Source of the DNA: Candidatus Scalindua sp.
GTDB taxonomy: Bacteria > Planctomycetota > Brocadiia > Brocadiales > Scalinduaceae
Assembly: GCA_031316155.1 (NCBI GenBank)
Contig: JALDRB010000006.1
Span: 186,001-250,000 of the forward strand
DNA: 64,000 nucleotides
Reading direction: 5' to 3'
Shown: piece after piece, positions 56,042 through 64,000 of the stretch
Numbering within the stretch: the first letter of the stretch is position 1
Layout of the letters: each line of letters begins with the position of its first letter
Translations under genes and position numbers: made by a program
The notes under the pieces: generated by a model
Told to the model about the DNA's origin: nothing
Databases searched by the model: none
Seen by the model: only the letters and a program-made list of their open reading frames with translations

Positions 56042-57049
56042 ATGATTATGTCAGAGAAAAAGATTGTAGAATGTGTGCCAAATTTCAGTGAAGGGAGAAA
56101 TCTTGATAGTATTGAGGCTATTACGTCGTCCATACTATCAACAAAGAACGTTAAACTTTTAAATGTAGAATCTGATAAAGACTACAACAGGACGGTAGTA
56201 ACCTTTGTTGGGGAACCTTCTTGTGTGAAAGAGGCGGCATTTAAGGCTATATCTAAAGCCTCTGAAATTATCGATATGTCAAGACAGAAGGGTGAACATC
56301 CAAGAATAGGCGCAACAGATGTGTGTCCTCTAATACCGGTATCAAACATAACTATGGATGAATGTGTACGATTGGCAAATGAATTGGGAAGTGATGTTGG
56401 AGAAAGGCTTGGTATTCCCGTATATCTGTATGAATCAGCTGCAAGATCAGAAGAGCGGAAAAATCTTGAAAATATCAGACAGGGAGAATATGAAGGACTC
56501 AAGAGGAAATTAAATGACTGGAAACCGGATTACGGACCTGCAGAATACGATGAGAGGATAAAAAAATCGGGTGCCACGGTAATTGGCGCAAGATTCTTCC
56601 TGATCGCGTATAACGTAAATCTCAAGACGAAGGATGTCTGCATTGCCCATGAGCTGGCAAGGAAAGTGAGGGAATCTGGCTGTCTGGTTAAGGATGGGGC
56701 AGGCAAAAAGGTTAGAGTTCCCGGAATACTGAAATATGTAAAGGCAATTGGAATAGAACTGAAAGGATACAGTATTTCACAGGTTTCCATGAACCTGACT
56801 AATTATGAGAAAACATCAATATACAGAGCGTTTGAGACGGTAAAGGAGCTGGCTAAGGAGCATGGGACAGAAGTGACGGGGAGCGAAATCGTAGGGCTTG
56901 TACCCAAAAAAGCGTTGATTGATGCTGGCTCTTGCTATGCAGAGTCTCAACTGGAAGATGAATTGATCGAGGCAGCAGTAGAAAACCTCGGACTCAGTCA
57001 ACTAAATACATTTGAGCCGGAAAAGAAGATCATTGAGTATCTGTTATAA
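56042..57049 (+). CDS. ftcD: Glutamate formimidoyltransferase
   Basis: 335 residues. KKIVECVPNFSEGRNLDSIE is the family start; GEHPRIGATDVCPLIPVSNI and YLYESAARSEERKNLENIRQ follow, then GARFFLIAYNVNLKTKDVCI in the C-subdomain. It transfers formimino groups between glutamate and tetrahydrofolate. In an autotroph this may serve one-carbon exchange rather than histidine breakdown. The second ATG at 56048 (MSEKKIV) could equally be the start. Confidence 0.92.
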   Translation: MIMSEKKIVECVPNFSEGRNLDSIEAITSSILSTKNVKLLNVESDKDYNRTVVTFVGEPSCVKEAAFKAISKASEIIDMSRQKGEHPRIGATDVCPLIPVSNITMDECVRLANELGSDVGERLGIPVYLYESAARSEERKNLENIRQGEYEGLKRKLNDWKPDYGPAEYDERIKKSGATVIGARFFLIAYNVNLKTKDVCIAHELARKVRESGCLVKDGAGKKVRVPGILKYVKAIGIELKGYSISQVSMNLTNYEKTSIYRAFETVKELAKEHGTEVTGSEIVGLVPKKALIDAGSCYAESQLEDELIEAAVENLGLSQLNTFEPEKKIIEYLL

Positions 57050-57059
57050 AATGCAAAGC

Positions 57060-57172
57060 TATACTCATCTCGTAATGGTTTTCGGATAAAATCCGGGATA
57101 AAATTGAGCGAGTATAACTGCAACCAAGATTTGGTTTCCGGTAAAACCGAAAACCAAATCGGTTTTAGTATA
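57060..57172 (-). repeat. Family A dispersed repeat, copy A9 (internally deleted)
   Basis: Inverse orientation, 113 bp. The central CCTCGGCGCC...GGGGATACC segment is missing, but both terminal hairpins and the TATACT/AGTATA ends remain. It lies between the convergent ftcD and rSAM genes. Confidence 0.9.
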
Positions 57173-57193
57173 TCATGAGAAGTGTGCGAATAT

Positions 57194-59040
57194 TCAGTTT
57201 CCCACATAATGGCTTGAACGAACACAGGCTCCGCAATCCGGGCAACCCTCTTTAAAGCAGTCGGGCGTATACTGTTGACGGGAAGATTTTTTACTTTCCC
57301 TTTTGAAAAACTGCTTCATTACACCACTACTGATATGATCCCATGGGAAAATTTCATCCTCTTTTCTCTTCCTGTGCAGGTAAAAGTTTGTTTCAATACC
57401 TGCTTCTTTAAAAGAATCATTCCATTTCTGATAGTCAAAATATTCGTCCCAAGCATCTAATTTGCATCCCTTTGACCATGCTTTCAAGATGACGTCTCCC
57501 AATCTCCTGTCACCACGTGCAAACACACCCTCGAGGATGCTTCTCTCAGGTGTATTAAACTTTATTTTGATTTTCCTGTTTGTGGTAATGCTTTTTATTA
57601 ACCGCCTGATCTCGGTGATCCTCTCCAGGGTAACCATTGGTCCCCACTGAAATGGGGTATGAGCCTTAGGTACAAAAGGCGCAATTGTCACATTCACATT
57701 CCCATAGCTGCCTTTGACCTCTTTCCGAGACTTGATACTTTGTCGGCCAGGGCTGCAATCTCTTCAATATCTTCATCTGTCTCTGTTGGAAGCCCAACCA
57801 TAAAGTACAACTTGACGAGTTTCCAGCCCTCTTTGTATGCTTCTCTAACTCCATTAAACAGGTCCTCATTTGATATGTCTTTATTAATTACCTGTCTCAT
57901 TCTCGTAGTCGCAGCTTCAGGCGCTAATGTTAAACTTGATTTGCGTACCGTATTAAGATAAGAAGGTAAGTCGGTTAACTGATCTGAGATTCTCAGAGAC
58001 GGGAATGATACGTTTACTTTATTCTGGCTGAATACAATATCCATTTTCCTCATTAATTCTTTAAGATGAGGGTAATCGCTTATGGATAATGCTCCGAGGG
58101 ATATTTCGTCGTGGCCGGTATTCCGGTAACATGCTTCGGATAGTTTTAGTATCGTATCTACTGAACGGATTCTGTTTGGCCGTTTAGTCATGCCTGCCTG
58201 GCAAAATCTGCACCCCTGCGTACAACCTCGCATAACCTCAATAGAGATACGATCATGAACGGTTTCTATGAATGGTACGATAAGCTTCTCTGGAAAATAC
58301 GCAGTGTCGAGATTACTGACAGTTGCACTACGCACAACGGAAGGTATTCCGGTTACTTTTGGAACAATCTTTTTAATAGTACCGTCAGATTCATAGGTTA
58401 CATCATAAAGGGAAGGAGCGTAAAGATTGTCTAATTGTTTAACAAGAGAGAGAATCCGCTCTTCTCTTGTCAACTCCTTTGAATGTTTTGCAGCCTTGAA
58501 ACACTCGATAAAATCTGTAAATCTTTCTTCTCCTTCACCCACAAAGAATATATCAATAAAGTCAGACATTGGTTCAGGATTCAAAGATAAAGGCCCACCA
58601 GCCATAATTATGGGGTCTTTATTGGTTCTCTCCTGCCGTCTCAACGGTATGTTCGCAAGATCGAGCATGTTCAATACGTTTGTATAGCACATTTCATATT
58701 GAAGCGAAAAACCGATGATGTCAAAATTTTTTAAAGGTTTGAAGGTTTCAAGGGAATACAGTGGGATATTGTGTTTCCTTAATGCGTCCTCCATGTCAGG
58801 CCATGGAGCAAATACCCTTTCACAGACGGTATCAAAACGTTCATTTAAAAGACCGTATAGAATTTGAATACCGAGGTGAGACATCCCTATCGTATAAGTG
58901 TCTGGAAATGCCAGGGCAATGGTAACATCGACATCATTATGGTTCTTTATAATGGAGTTCCATTCTCCCCCTATGTACTGCCCGGGCGTTTCTACAGAAG
59001 ATAAAATGTTATCTTCAACATAATTCCTTAAATTATTCAT
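57194..59040 (-). pseudogene. B12-binding-type radical SAM protein (TIGR03960-like), one frameshift
   Basis: The upstream frame (59040-57694, 448 codons) has the B12-like Rossmann domain DVTIALAFPDTYTIGMSHLG and then VMRGCTQGCRFCQAGMTKRP, the CxxxCxxC cluster near residue 270. It ends SLGKRSKAAMGM. The next frame begins NVTIAPFVPKAHTPFQWGPM and ends CPDCGACVRSSHY. Adding one base near 57716 gives the expected continuous SLGKEVKGSYGNVNVTIAPF. It could be a sequencing error, a real pseudogene or programmed frameshifting. It overlaps rodA by 8 bp. Confidence 0.85.
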
Positions 59041-60136
59041 AAAATTCTTCTCTTGCCAGAGCGACTTTTGTTCTTAATTTTACATTAAACACAAAAGATA
59101 GTGCAATAAAAGATGATAGCAGTGAAGAGCCACCATAGCTAATGAATGGTAATGTTAAACCCGTAATTGGAGCGAGGCCCATTGTCATAGCGATATTAAC
59201 AAGTGCCTGGGTTGCAAATATTGTTGTAAAACCTGTTACAATTAATCTTCCATACGATTCTCTGGTTTTTAGAGCAATACCGGTACTACAGGCGAGAAAA
59301 AGTATATACAGACCCAAAATAGCAAAACTCCTGAAGAATCCCCATTCTTCTGCGATGACTGAAAAAATAAAATCAGTATGTCCCTGCGGAAGAAAATTAA
59401 GCTGACTTTGAATACCGTTCCCCCAACCACTTCCAGAGCTTCCGCCAGAACCCACAGCAACTAATGACTGCATCTTGTGGTATCCCTCACCCAACGTGCT
59501 CACTTTATCTGGCCAGAGGAAAGTAATCACCCTCGACTTTTGATAATCTTTGAGTATAAGATACCATAAAAAAGGTATTGAGGTTAAGCCTAAAATTATG
59601 AGAGAAAAAAAATGTCTGAGTTTAATACCAGCTATAAATGTTATTGATAAAAAGATAGGCAACATTATCAGGCTCGTACCCAAATCCGGTTGCTTCATGA
59701 TCAGCACCATGGGCAATATTGTTAAGATTAAGGGGAAAAGGATATAACGTAGCCTTGAAATATTTTCTTTATACATCATGTATCTTGAAAGTGCCAAAAC
59801 AAGCGCAATCTTCATGAATTCAGAAGGTTGTAGAGAGAAAGGGCCTAATGGAATCCACCTCTTTGCGCCATACACCGTTTTCCCAAACAATAAAACTAAC
59901 ACCAGACCAATAATAATTATCGAGTAAAAAATATATGAGTACTTGGCAATTGAATAATAATCAAATATCAATAAGGTAAAAAAAATACCCATACCCAAAC
60001 CAACCCAAATTATCTGTTTATATGCAAATTTTTCCGATGCAGCACTCCAAACAAAGAAAAAACTAATTACCAAGAATACGCTGATTATCGAAAATATTAC
60101 CCAGTCAAATTTTCTTAACATATCAATACGTAACAT
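59033..60136 (-). CDS. rodA: Rod-shape SEDS glycosyltransferase RodA
   Basis: 367 residues with about ten membrane spans. GAKRWIPLGPFSLQPSEFMK, MKQPDLGTSLIMLPIFLSI and a C-terminal GLPFISYGGSS-like segment (LTLPFISYGGSSLLSSFIAL) are SEDS signatures. RodA polymerises lipid II glycans together with PBP2. It lies 304 bp after mrdA with family A copy A10 between. A second Met (residue 6) is another possible start. Confidence 0.92.
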   Translation of the reverse strand: MLRIDMLRKFDWVIFSIISVFLVISFFFVWSAASEKFAYKQIIWVGLGMGIFFTLLIFDYYSIAKYSYIFYSIIIIGLVLVLLFGKTVYGAKRWIPLGPFSLQPSEFMKIALVLALSRYMMYKENISRLRYILFPLILTILPMVLIMKQPDLGTSLIMLPIFLSITFIAGIKLRHFFSLIILGLTSIPFLWYLILKDYQKSRVITFLWPDKVSTLGEGYHKMQSLVAVGSGGSSGSGWGNGIQSQLNFLPQGHTDFIFSVIAEEWGFFRSFAILGLYILFLACSTGIALKTRESYGRLIVTGFTTIFATQALVNIAMTMGLAPITGLTLPFISYGGSSLLSSFIALSFVFNVKLRTKVALAREEFYE

Positions 60137-60282
60137 ATAATATTCACTCCATTAACGATGTTTTCTGTCAGCCTTTTGTACAAAACGGGTTTTACTGAAA
60201 GGCTGGTTATACAGAGTATTCTTATATAAAATACTACTGTAGGGTGATTAGGCCTTGAGATTAGTTTGCAGAGAGATAGGTA

Positions 60283-60421
60283 TATACTAAAACCGATTTG
60301 GTTTTCGGTTTTACTGGAAACCAAATCTTGGTGAAGGTATCCCCGGACAAAAGGCGCCGAGGACTTTACTCGCTCAATTTTATCTCGGATTTTATCCGAA
60401 AACCATTATGAGATGAGTATA
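60283..60421 (+). repeat. Family A dispersed repeat, copy A10
   Basis: A full-length 139 bp consensus-like copy lying between mrdA and rodA, in the opposite orientation to the operon. Confidence 0.92.
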
Positions 60422-60440
60422 CATGTATTTCTCTCTTTCC

Positions 60441-62348
60441 TTACGACAATTTTTCCAACAGTTTCAGAGCTAGCGTACCAGCGGCATCAGCTCCATGACT
60501 GGATGTATGTTCTATGATTACCGTAAAACAATACTTTGGATTCTCAAAGGGAACGTATCCGGAAAACCATGCATGGTTATCATCTTTGCGTGATGTTTCC
60601 GCGGTTCCTGACTTTCCGGCGACGCGAAATTCACCAAAACCTACTCCTTTTGCAGTGCCGTCTGTTACCACTTTTCGTAATGAACGCCTGACATAATCCA
60701 GGTTCTTTTCTGATATATTTAACCTGTCAAATGGTTTCAGATCGTTGTTTAATAAAATATTTCCTTTATCATCAGTTATCTTCTTAAGAATATGGGGTTT
60801 GATGTTCCAGCCACCGTTTGCAATCATAGCTATCATTTTGGTAATTTGTAAAGGGGTAACCAGCATCGCTCCCTGACCAATAGATAAATTCATGACCTGA
60901 TACATGGATGCAGCTTTTGGCATGTTACCCTTTTTTTCGTATGGAAGTTCAATGCCCGTAACATTTCCAAAACCAAATTTATCTGCCCACTCACTTAATG
61001 ATGTGCCTCCTAACTTTCTCCCGGTTTCAAAGAAGAAGACGTTGCATGAATATTGAATAGCCTCTTCGAGATTCAATAAACCATGGCCGTAATTTGAAAG
61101 ACAACGAAATCTAGTATTTCCCAACTTCAAGGATCCATAACAGGTAAAGTGAGTGTTTTCATCTATACTGTTTTCTTCCAATGCGGCTATTGCGGTAACA
61201 ATCTTAAAGATAGACCCCGGTGGCAACGCGCTTTGGATGGGGCGATTGAGAAAGGGTTTATCGGGATTTTTACTGATGCTGGTAAAGTTCTTACTTAAAG
61301 TATTTAAATCAAACCGGGGGGAAGATGCCATTGCGATGATTTCACCATTCCAGGGGTTCATTACAACAATAGAACCCCTCTGTTTTCCAAGAATTTTTTC
61401 TGCAACATCTTGTATCCTGCTATCAATTGTAAGAAATAGATTATCACCTGATATTGGAGGTCTTTCCAGAATAATTTTATTTACCTGAAGTGTGTCAAGG
61501 GTAATTTCTTCAAATCTCTCACCAGGTATACCCATCAGTCTGGAGTTGAATATATTTTCTATTCCGGTTTTCCCTACTAAAGAATCAGCTGAGAGTGATT
61601 TATGTGCAAAATATTCTAACTCAGATTCATTTTTCTCACTAAGATTGTCAAACCATCTTTTCTTAAAATTATAGTCATTCAATTCCTTTGAATTCAATTT
61701 TCCGACGTACCCAATAATATGGGATGCAAGATTTTGCTTTGGATACCATCTCATAGGTTTAAAGTCTACCTCTATTCCATTTATCTTTGGTATTACAACC
61801 TTCAGTTTTGCGATGTTTTCCCAGGATATGTTTGTAAAAATAGCATGGGGAACGGTTTCCTCACGGATATACATTTCCCTTTTATTTCTTCTCTCCACAT
61901 GATTCTTAATCTTTTCTACCTTTTCGACTATTTGCACAGATTGTTTGAATATGTCGGTAACGGGAATTTTTAAAAGTTCAGCTATCCTGTTTATCCACAC
62001 TTCATTGTCGGGATGACACTCCTTGCATAATGATTGAGTAATAGTGCGACTTCTCTTTTCGGCCAGTTTCGGGATTATATTATTCTTCAGGCAAATGTAT
62101 GAGCCATAAAGTTTTTTGTATGACACGGAAAGATCAAAAGAGTGTTTATCAATAGCCAATATCTCGCCATTTCTATCATATATGGTCCCTCTCAGCGTAT
62201 CTATGTCAATGGTCATTATCCTCTTGCTATCAGATATACCACTATATTTCCCTCCTTCTATCATCTGGAGATAGAATAGCCTGCAAATAATAACCAAAAA
62301 CAGGCTTAATATTATTCCAAAATATATGTTAAAGCGTTTTTTTAACAT
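60441..62348 (-). CDS. mrdA: Penicillin-binding protein 2 (transpeptidase) with a CXXCH motif
   Basis: 635 residues. One N-terminal membrane span, then the PBP dimerisation domain (TLRGTIYDRNGEILAID). The transpeptidase motifs are SIFK in PPGSIFKIVTA, SCN in YSCNVFFFETG and KSG in AGKSGTAETS. It crosslinks peptidoglycan in the periplasm. Cys108-Lys-Glu-Cys111-His112 (SLCKECHPDNEVW) is a c-type heme-binding pattern in a periplasmic region, where ordinary PBP2 has none. It lies 11 bp after mreD. Confidence 0.93.
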   Translation of the reverse strand: MLKKRFNIYFGIILSLFLVIICRLFYLQMIEGGKYSGISDSKRIMTIDIDTLRGTIYDRNGEILAIDKHSFDLSVSYKKLYGSYICLKNNIIPKLAEKRSRTITQSLCKECHPDNEVWINRIAELLKIPVTDIFKQSVQIVEKVEKIKNHVERRNKREMYIREETVPHAIFTNISWENIAKLKVVIPKINGIEVDFKPMRWYPKQNLASHIIGYVGKLNSKELNDYNFKKRWFDNLSEKNESELEYFAHKSLSADSLVGKTGIENIFNSRLMGIPGERFEEITLDTLQVNKIILERPPISGDNLFLTIDSRIQDVAEKILGKQRGSIVVMNPWNGEIIAMASSPRFDLNTLSKNFTSISKNPDKPFLNRPIQSALPPGSIFKIVTAIAALEENSIDENTHFTCYGSLKLGNTRFRCLSNYGHGLLNLEEAIQYSCNVFFFETGRKLGGTSLSEWADKFGFGNVTGIELPYEKKGNMPKAASMYQVMNLSIGQGAMLVTPLQITKMIAMIANGGWNIKPHILKKITDDKGNILLNNDLKPFDRLNISEKNLDYVRRSLRKVVTDGTAKGVGFGEFRVAGKSGTAETSRKDDNHAWFSGYVPFENPKYCFTVIIEHTSSHGADAAGTLALKLLEKLS

Positions 62349-62359
62349 AATTTAATCTC

Positions 62360-62848
62360 TTACGTTGAGAATTTTGATGGAGAGTATAATCGATCTAACA
62401 ACCAAAATATCGGCGGAACAACAAGTGCGTTGTATATTGCAATAGTCGGACATTTCCACACCATAGTTAATAGGTTTACTGATTTTAGTGAGAAGCAAAT
62501 CATAAAAACAGACACAAAATTGTATATAATTGAGACGATAAATGTAACCAAAATTTGGGTGAATAAATGCTTTCTAAAAATTTCATCCTTGATTAATGAA
62601 ATAAGATATCCAATAACAACAAACATAATAGTATTCAGACCAAAGAGATTACCGGAAAAGAAATCTTTTGCCAGACCTGCAGCCCAGTTACCATAAAAAG
62701 AGCGTTCAATATCAAAATTCAATGAAAAATAGACCAGAAAAATGAAAAAAAGGTCAGGATGTATATTAAAGATGCTAATGTAGAATAGCAGGGTAGTTTG
62801 TATCAATGAAATACATAATAAAACAATTATTATTGTAAACCATGGCAT
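62360..62848 (-). CDS. mreD: Rod-shape-determining membrane protein MreD
   Basis: 162 residues, five hydrophobic spans (FTIIIVLLCISLIQTTLLFY, then IHPDLFFIFLVYFSLNF and GLNTIMFVVIGYLISLI). MreD is poorly conserved in sequence, but position between mreC and mrdA and topology support the call. The gap to mreC is 24 bp. Confidence 0.85.
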   Translation of the reverse strand: MPWFTIIIVLLCISLIQTTLLFYISIFNIHPDLFFIFLVYFSLNFDIERSFYGNWAAGLAKDFFSGNLFGLNTIMFVVIGYLISLIKDEIFRKHLFTQILVTFIVSIIYNFVSVFMICFSLKSVNLLTMVWKCPTIAIYNALVVPPIFWLLDRLYSPSKFST

Positions 62849-62872
62849 GTGAACACCTTTATTATTAAAAAC

Positions 62873-63727
62873 TCACTCTTTTAAATCCGATATTTTGTTT
62901 TTTACTACGAGCACATACTCCAGTTTTGAAACATCGATCCTTGGTTTAAGCGTAACCTCTTTAAAGAGTTGCGCACTCTTCTCTTTAACAGTAACAACAT
63001 CTCCGATGTAGAGTGATTGCGGAAAGATTCCTCCAATACCAGACGAAATAACCTTGTCACCCTCCTCAACGCTTGTATTTCTGGGTATGTATTTTATGGA
63101 ACACCGAGCATTGCTTTCCCCCTGAACGATACCCTGTATTCTTGATTTTAGAAATCGTGATGGTACATTTGATGCAGGATCCGTTATCAGCATAACCCTG
63201 CTGGTAGTGAATCCAATAGCTGAGATTCGACCCACAAGAGCGGTTTCAAAAACGACAACATCATTTATTGAAACGCCATGTTTTTTCCCAATATCAATTA
63301 AAATGCTTCTTCTGAAATTTGAAGTTTCATATCCAATGATATTTGCAATAAACGGTTTCTCTTCTTTGTTCCAATTCTTCTGGAATTTTGATACAGTATC
63401 CAGTTTCTGATTGAGTAAGGTAATAAAATTTTGCTGCTTAATGATCTCGTTCTGGAGATTGAAAATTTTTTCTTTTAACATTTTATTCTCAGCAGCGGAA
63501 CGAAATATTGAGGAAATCTTATGTACTCCGTTACTAAAAAAATTCCCTGTTCTGGAAATTGTCTTTTGTACTGGCGCCAGAGGGGAAGCAGCGGTAAGTT
63601 TTATATGGTTGGAAAGATCTTCCGGTATGAAAAGAAGCAAAAAAGATAGTATGATTAAAAGGCAAATCGAAAATCTATTGGGGATTTTCTGAAGGTTAGG
63701 ACTCAAGTTCCTTATCCCATAAAACAT
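62873..63727 (-). CDS. mreC: Rod-shape-determining protein MreC
   Basis: 284 residues. One N-terminal membrane span (FSICLLIILSFLLLFI), then a coiled coil (ENKMLKEKIFNLQNEIIKQQ). The beta domain follows with GKKHGVSINDVVVFETALVG, RISAIGFTTSRVMLITDPAS and SVEEGDKVISSGIGGIFPQS. It scaffolds the elongasome in the periplasm. Its start overlaps the mreB stop by 32 bp. Confidence 0.93.
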   Translation of the reverse strand: MFYGIRNLSPNLQKIPNRFSICLLIILSFLLLFIPEDLSNHIKLTAASPLAPVQKTISRTGNFFSNGVHKISSIFRSAAENKMLKEKIFNLQNEIIKQQNFITLLNQKLDTVSKFQKNWNKEEKPFIANIIGYETSNFRRSILIDIGKKHGVSINDVVVFETALVGRISAIGFTTSRVMLITDPASNVPSRFLKSRIQGIVQGESNARCSIKYIPRNTSVEEGDKVISSGIGGIFPQSLYIGDVVTVKEKSAQLFKEVTLKPRIDVSKLEYVLVVKNKISDLKE

Positions 63728-64000
63728 CCTTATATAAATCGATATATTCTAAAAGTATTCCTGTCCCTCTTGCTACCGCAGTTATGGGGTCGTCTGCTAT
63801 CTTCACCGGAAGACCTGTTTCTTCCGCAACCAATTTGTCAAAACCCCGTAACATTACACCTCCACCGACCATAACGAGGCCTGAGGTCAAGAGGTCTGAA
63901 GCCAGTTCCGGGGATGCTTTTTCTAACGTCTTTTTTATCGCATCAAGAATAGATTCCATTGTTGTCTGAAGAGCTTCCCGGATTTCTTCAGATGTTATCG
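63696..64000 (-). CDS. mreB: Rod-shape-determining protein MreB (C-terminal part; 5' end outside window)
   Basis: The visible frame reads ITSEEIREALQTTMESILDA, then LLTSGLVMVGGGVMLRGFDK and PITAVARGTGILLEYIDLY before the stop at 63696. These are the last conserved segments of the actin-like MreB, including the phosphate 2 / adenosine region GGGVMLRG. It is the first gene of the mreB-mreC-mreD-mrdA-rodA run. Confidence 0.95.
   Translation of the reverse strand, partial: ITSEEIREALQTTMESILDAIKKTLEKASPELASDLLTSGLVMVGGGVMLRGFDKLVAEETGLPVKIADDPITAVARGTGILLEYIDLYKDVLWDKELES

Noticed and set aside
1..64000. CRISPR arrays and tRNA/rRNA genes
   Set aside because: No regularly spaced repeats and no tRNA T-arm-like sequence in a foldable context were found by reading; the dispersed repeats are not tandemly spaced.

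Overview
The window is a low-GC bacterial chromosome segment (about 40% G+C by eye). Gene content points to an anaerobic, autotrophic planctomycete, most likely an anammox-type Brocadiales member. The supporting genes are a four-domain pyruvate/2-oxoacid:ferredoxin oxidoreductase, a MetV-type partner of methylenetetrahydrofolate reductase (Wood-Ljungdahl pathway), a flavodiiron protein, a PPi-type phosphofructokinase, a ferredoxin-thioredoxin reductase catalytic subunit, an HpnB-like hopanoid glycosyltransferase and a CXXCH motif in a penicillin-binding protein. The taxon is inferred; there is no rRNA or other phylogenetic marker here and I saw no tRNA or CRISPR array.

Layout. 0-20.7 kb is compact housekeeping DNA: a TIM-barrel isomerase (partial), mobA, ribBA, pgsA, carAB, maf, cysK-cysE, fbp, a TlpA-like lipoprotein/membrane protein, an FTR catalytic subunit, a DinG-type helicase, secA and metK. 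20.7-33.3 kb is an accessory region full of decayed mobile DNA (group II intron tail, REP-type transposase, IS21, IS481, IS110 and IS1182 remnants, a truncated DUF262 gene) and toxin-antitoxin modules in various states of decay. An intact radical SAM peptide-maturase-like gene followed by a small Cys-rich protein gene stands out in it. 33.4-43.5 kb holds DUF429, yjbQ, PPi-PFK, an MBL hydrolase, metV, a flavodiiron protein and porGD-porA-porB. 44-48 kb is a second accessory patch: a secreted Cys/His-rich protein, an RHS-like pseudogene and more TA remnants. 48.2-60.1 kb returns to ordinary genes (rubredoxin-ADH, gph, hpnB-like, MltA-like lipoprotein, rarA, cheX-like, ftcD, a frameshifted B12-type radical SAM gene). 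60.1-64 kb is the rod-shape cluster mreB-mreC-mreD-mrdA-rodA on the minus strand.

Four dispersed repeat families pervade the intergenic DNA. Family A (about 140 bp, 10 copies, ends TATACT/AGTATA) occurs on average every 6.4 kb. Family B (about 95 bp, 7 copies or parts) folds into three successive hairpins whose stems change in a compensatory way while the linkers and the GGA-containing loops are kept; this resembles CsrA/RsmA-binding RNAs and is the most interesting structure in the window. Family C is an AT-rich inverted element (3 copies). Family D is a set of short GC-rich palindromes of REP type, one of which sits in frame inside a coding sequence.

The two strongest candidates for an undescribed system are (1) family B as a dispersed structured RNA or regulatory element placed in 5' leaders, and (2) the radical SAM/Cys-rich peptide pair at 24.6-26.5 kb.
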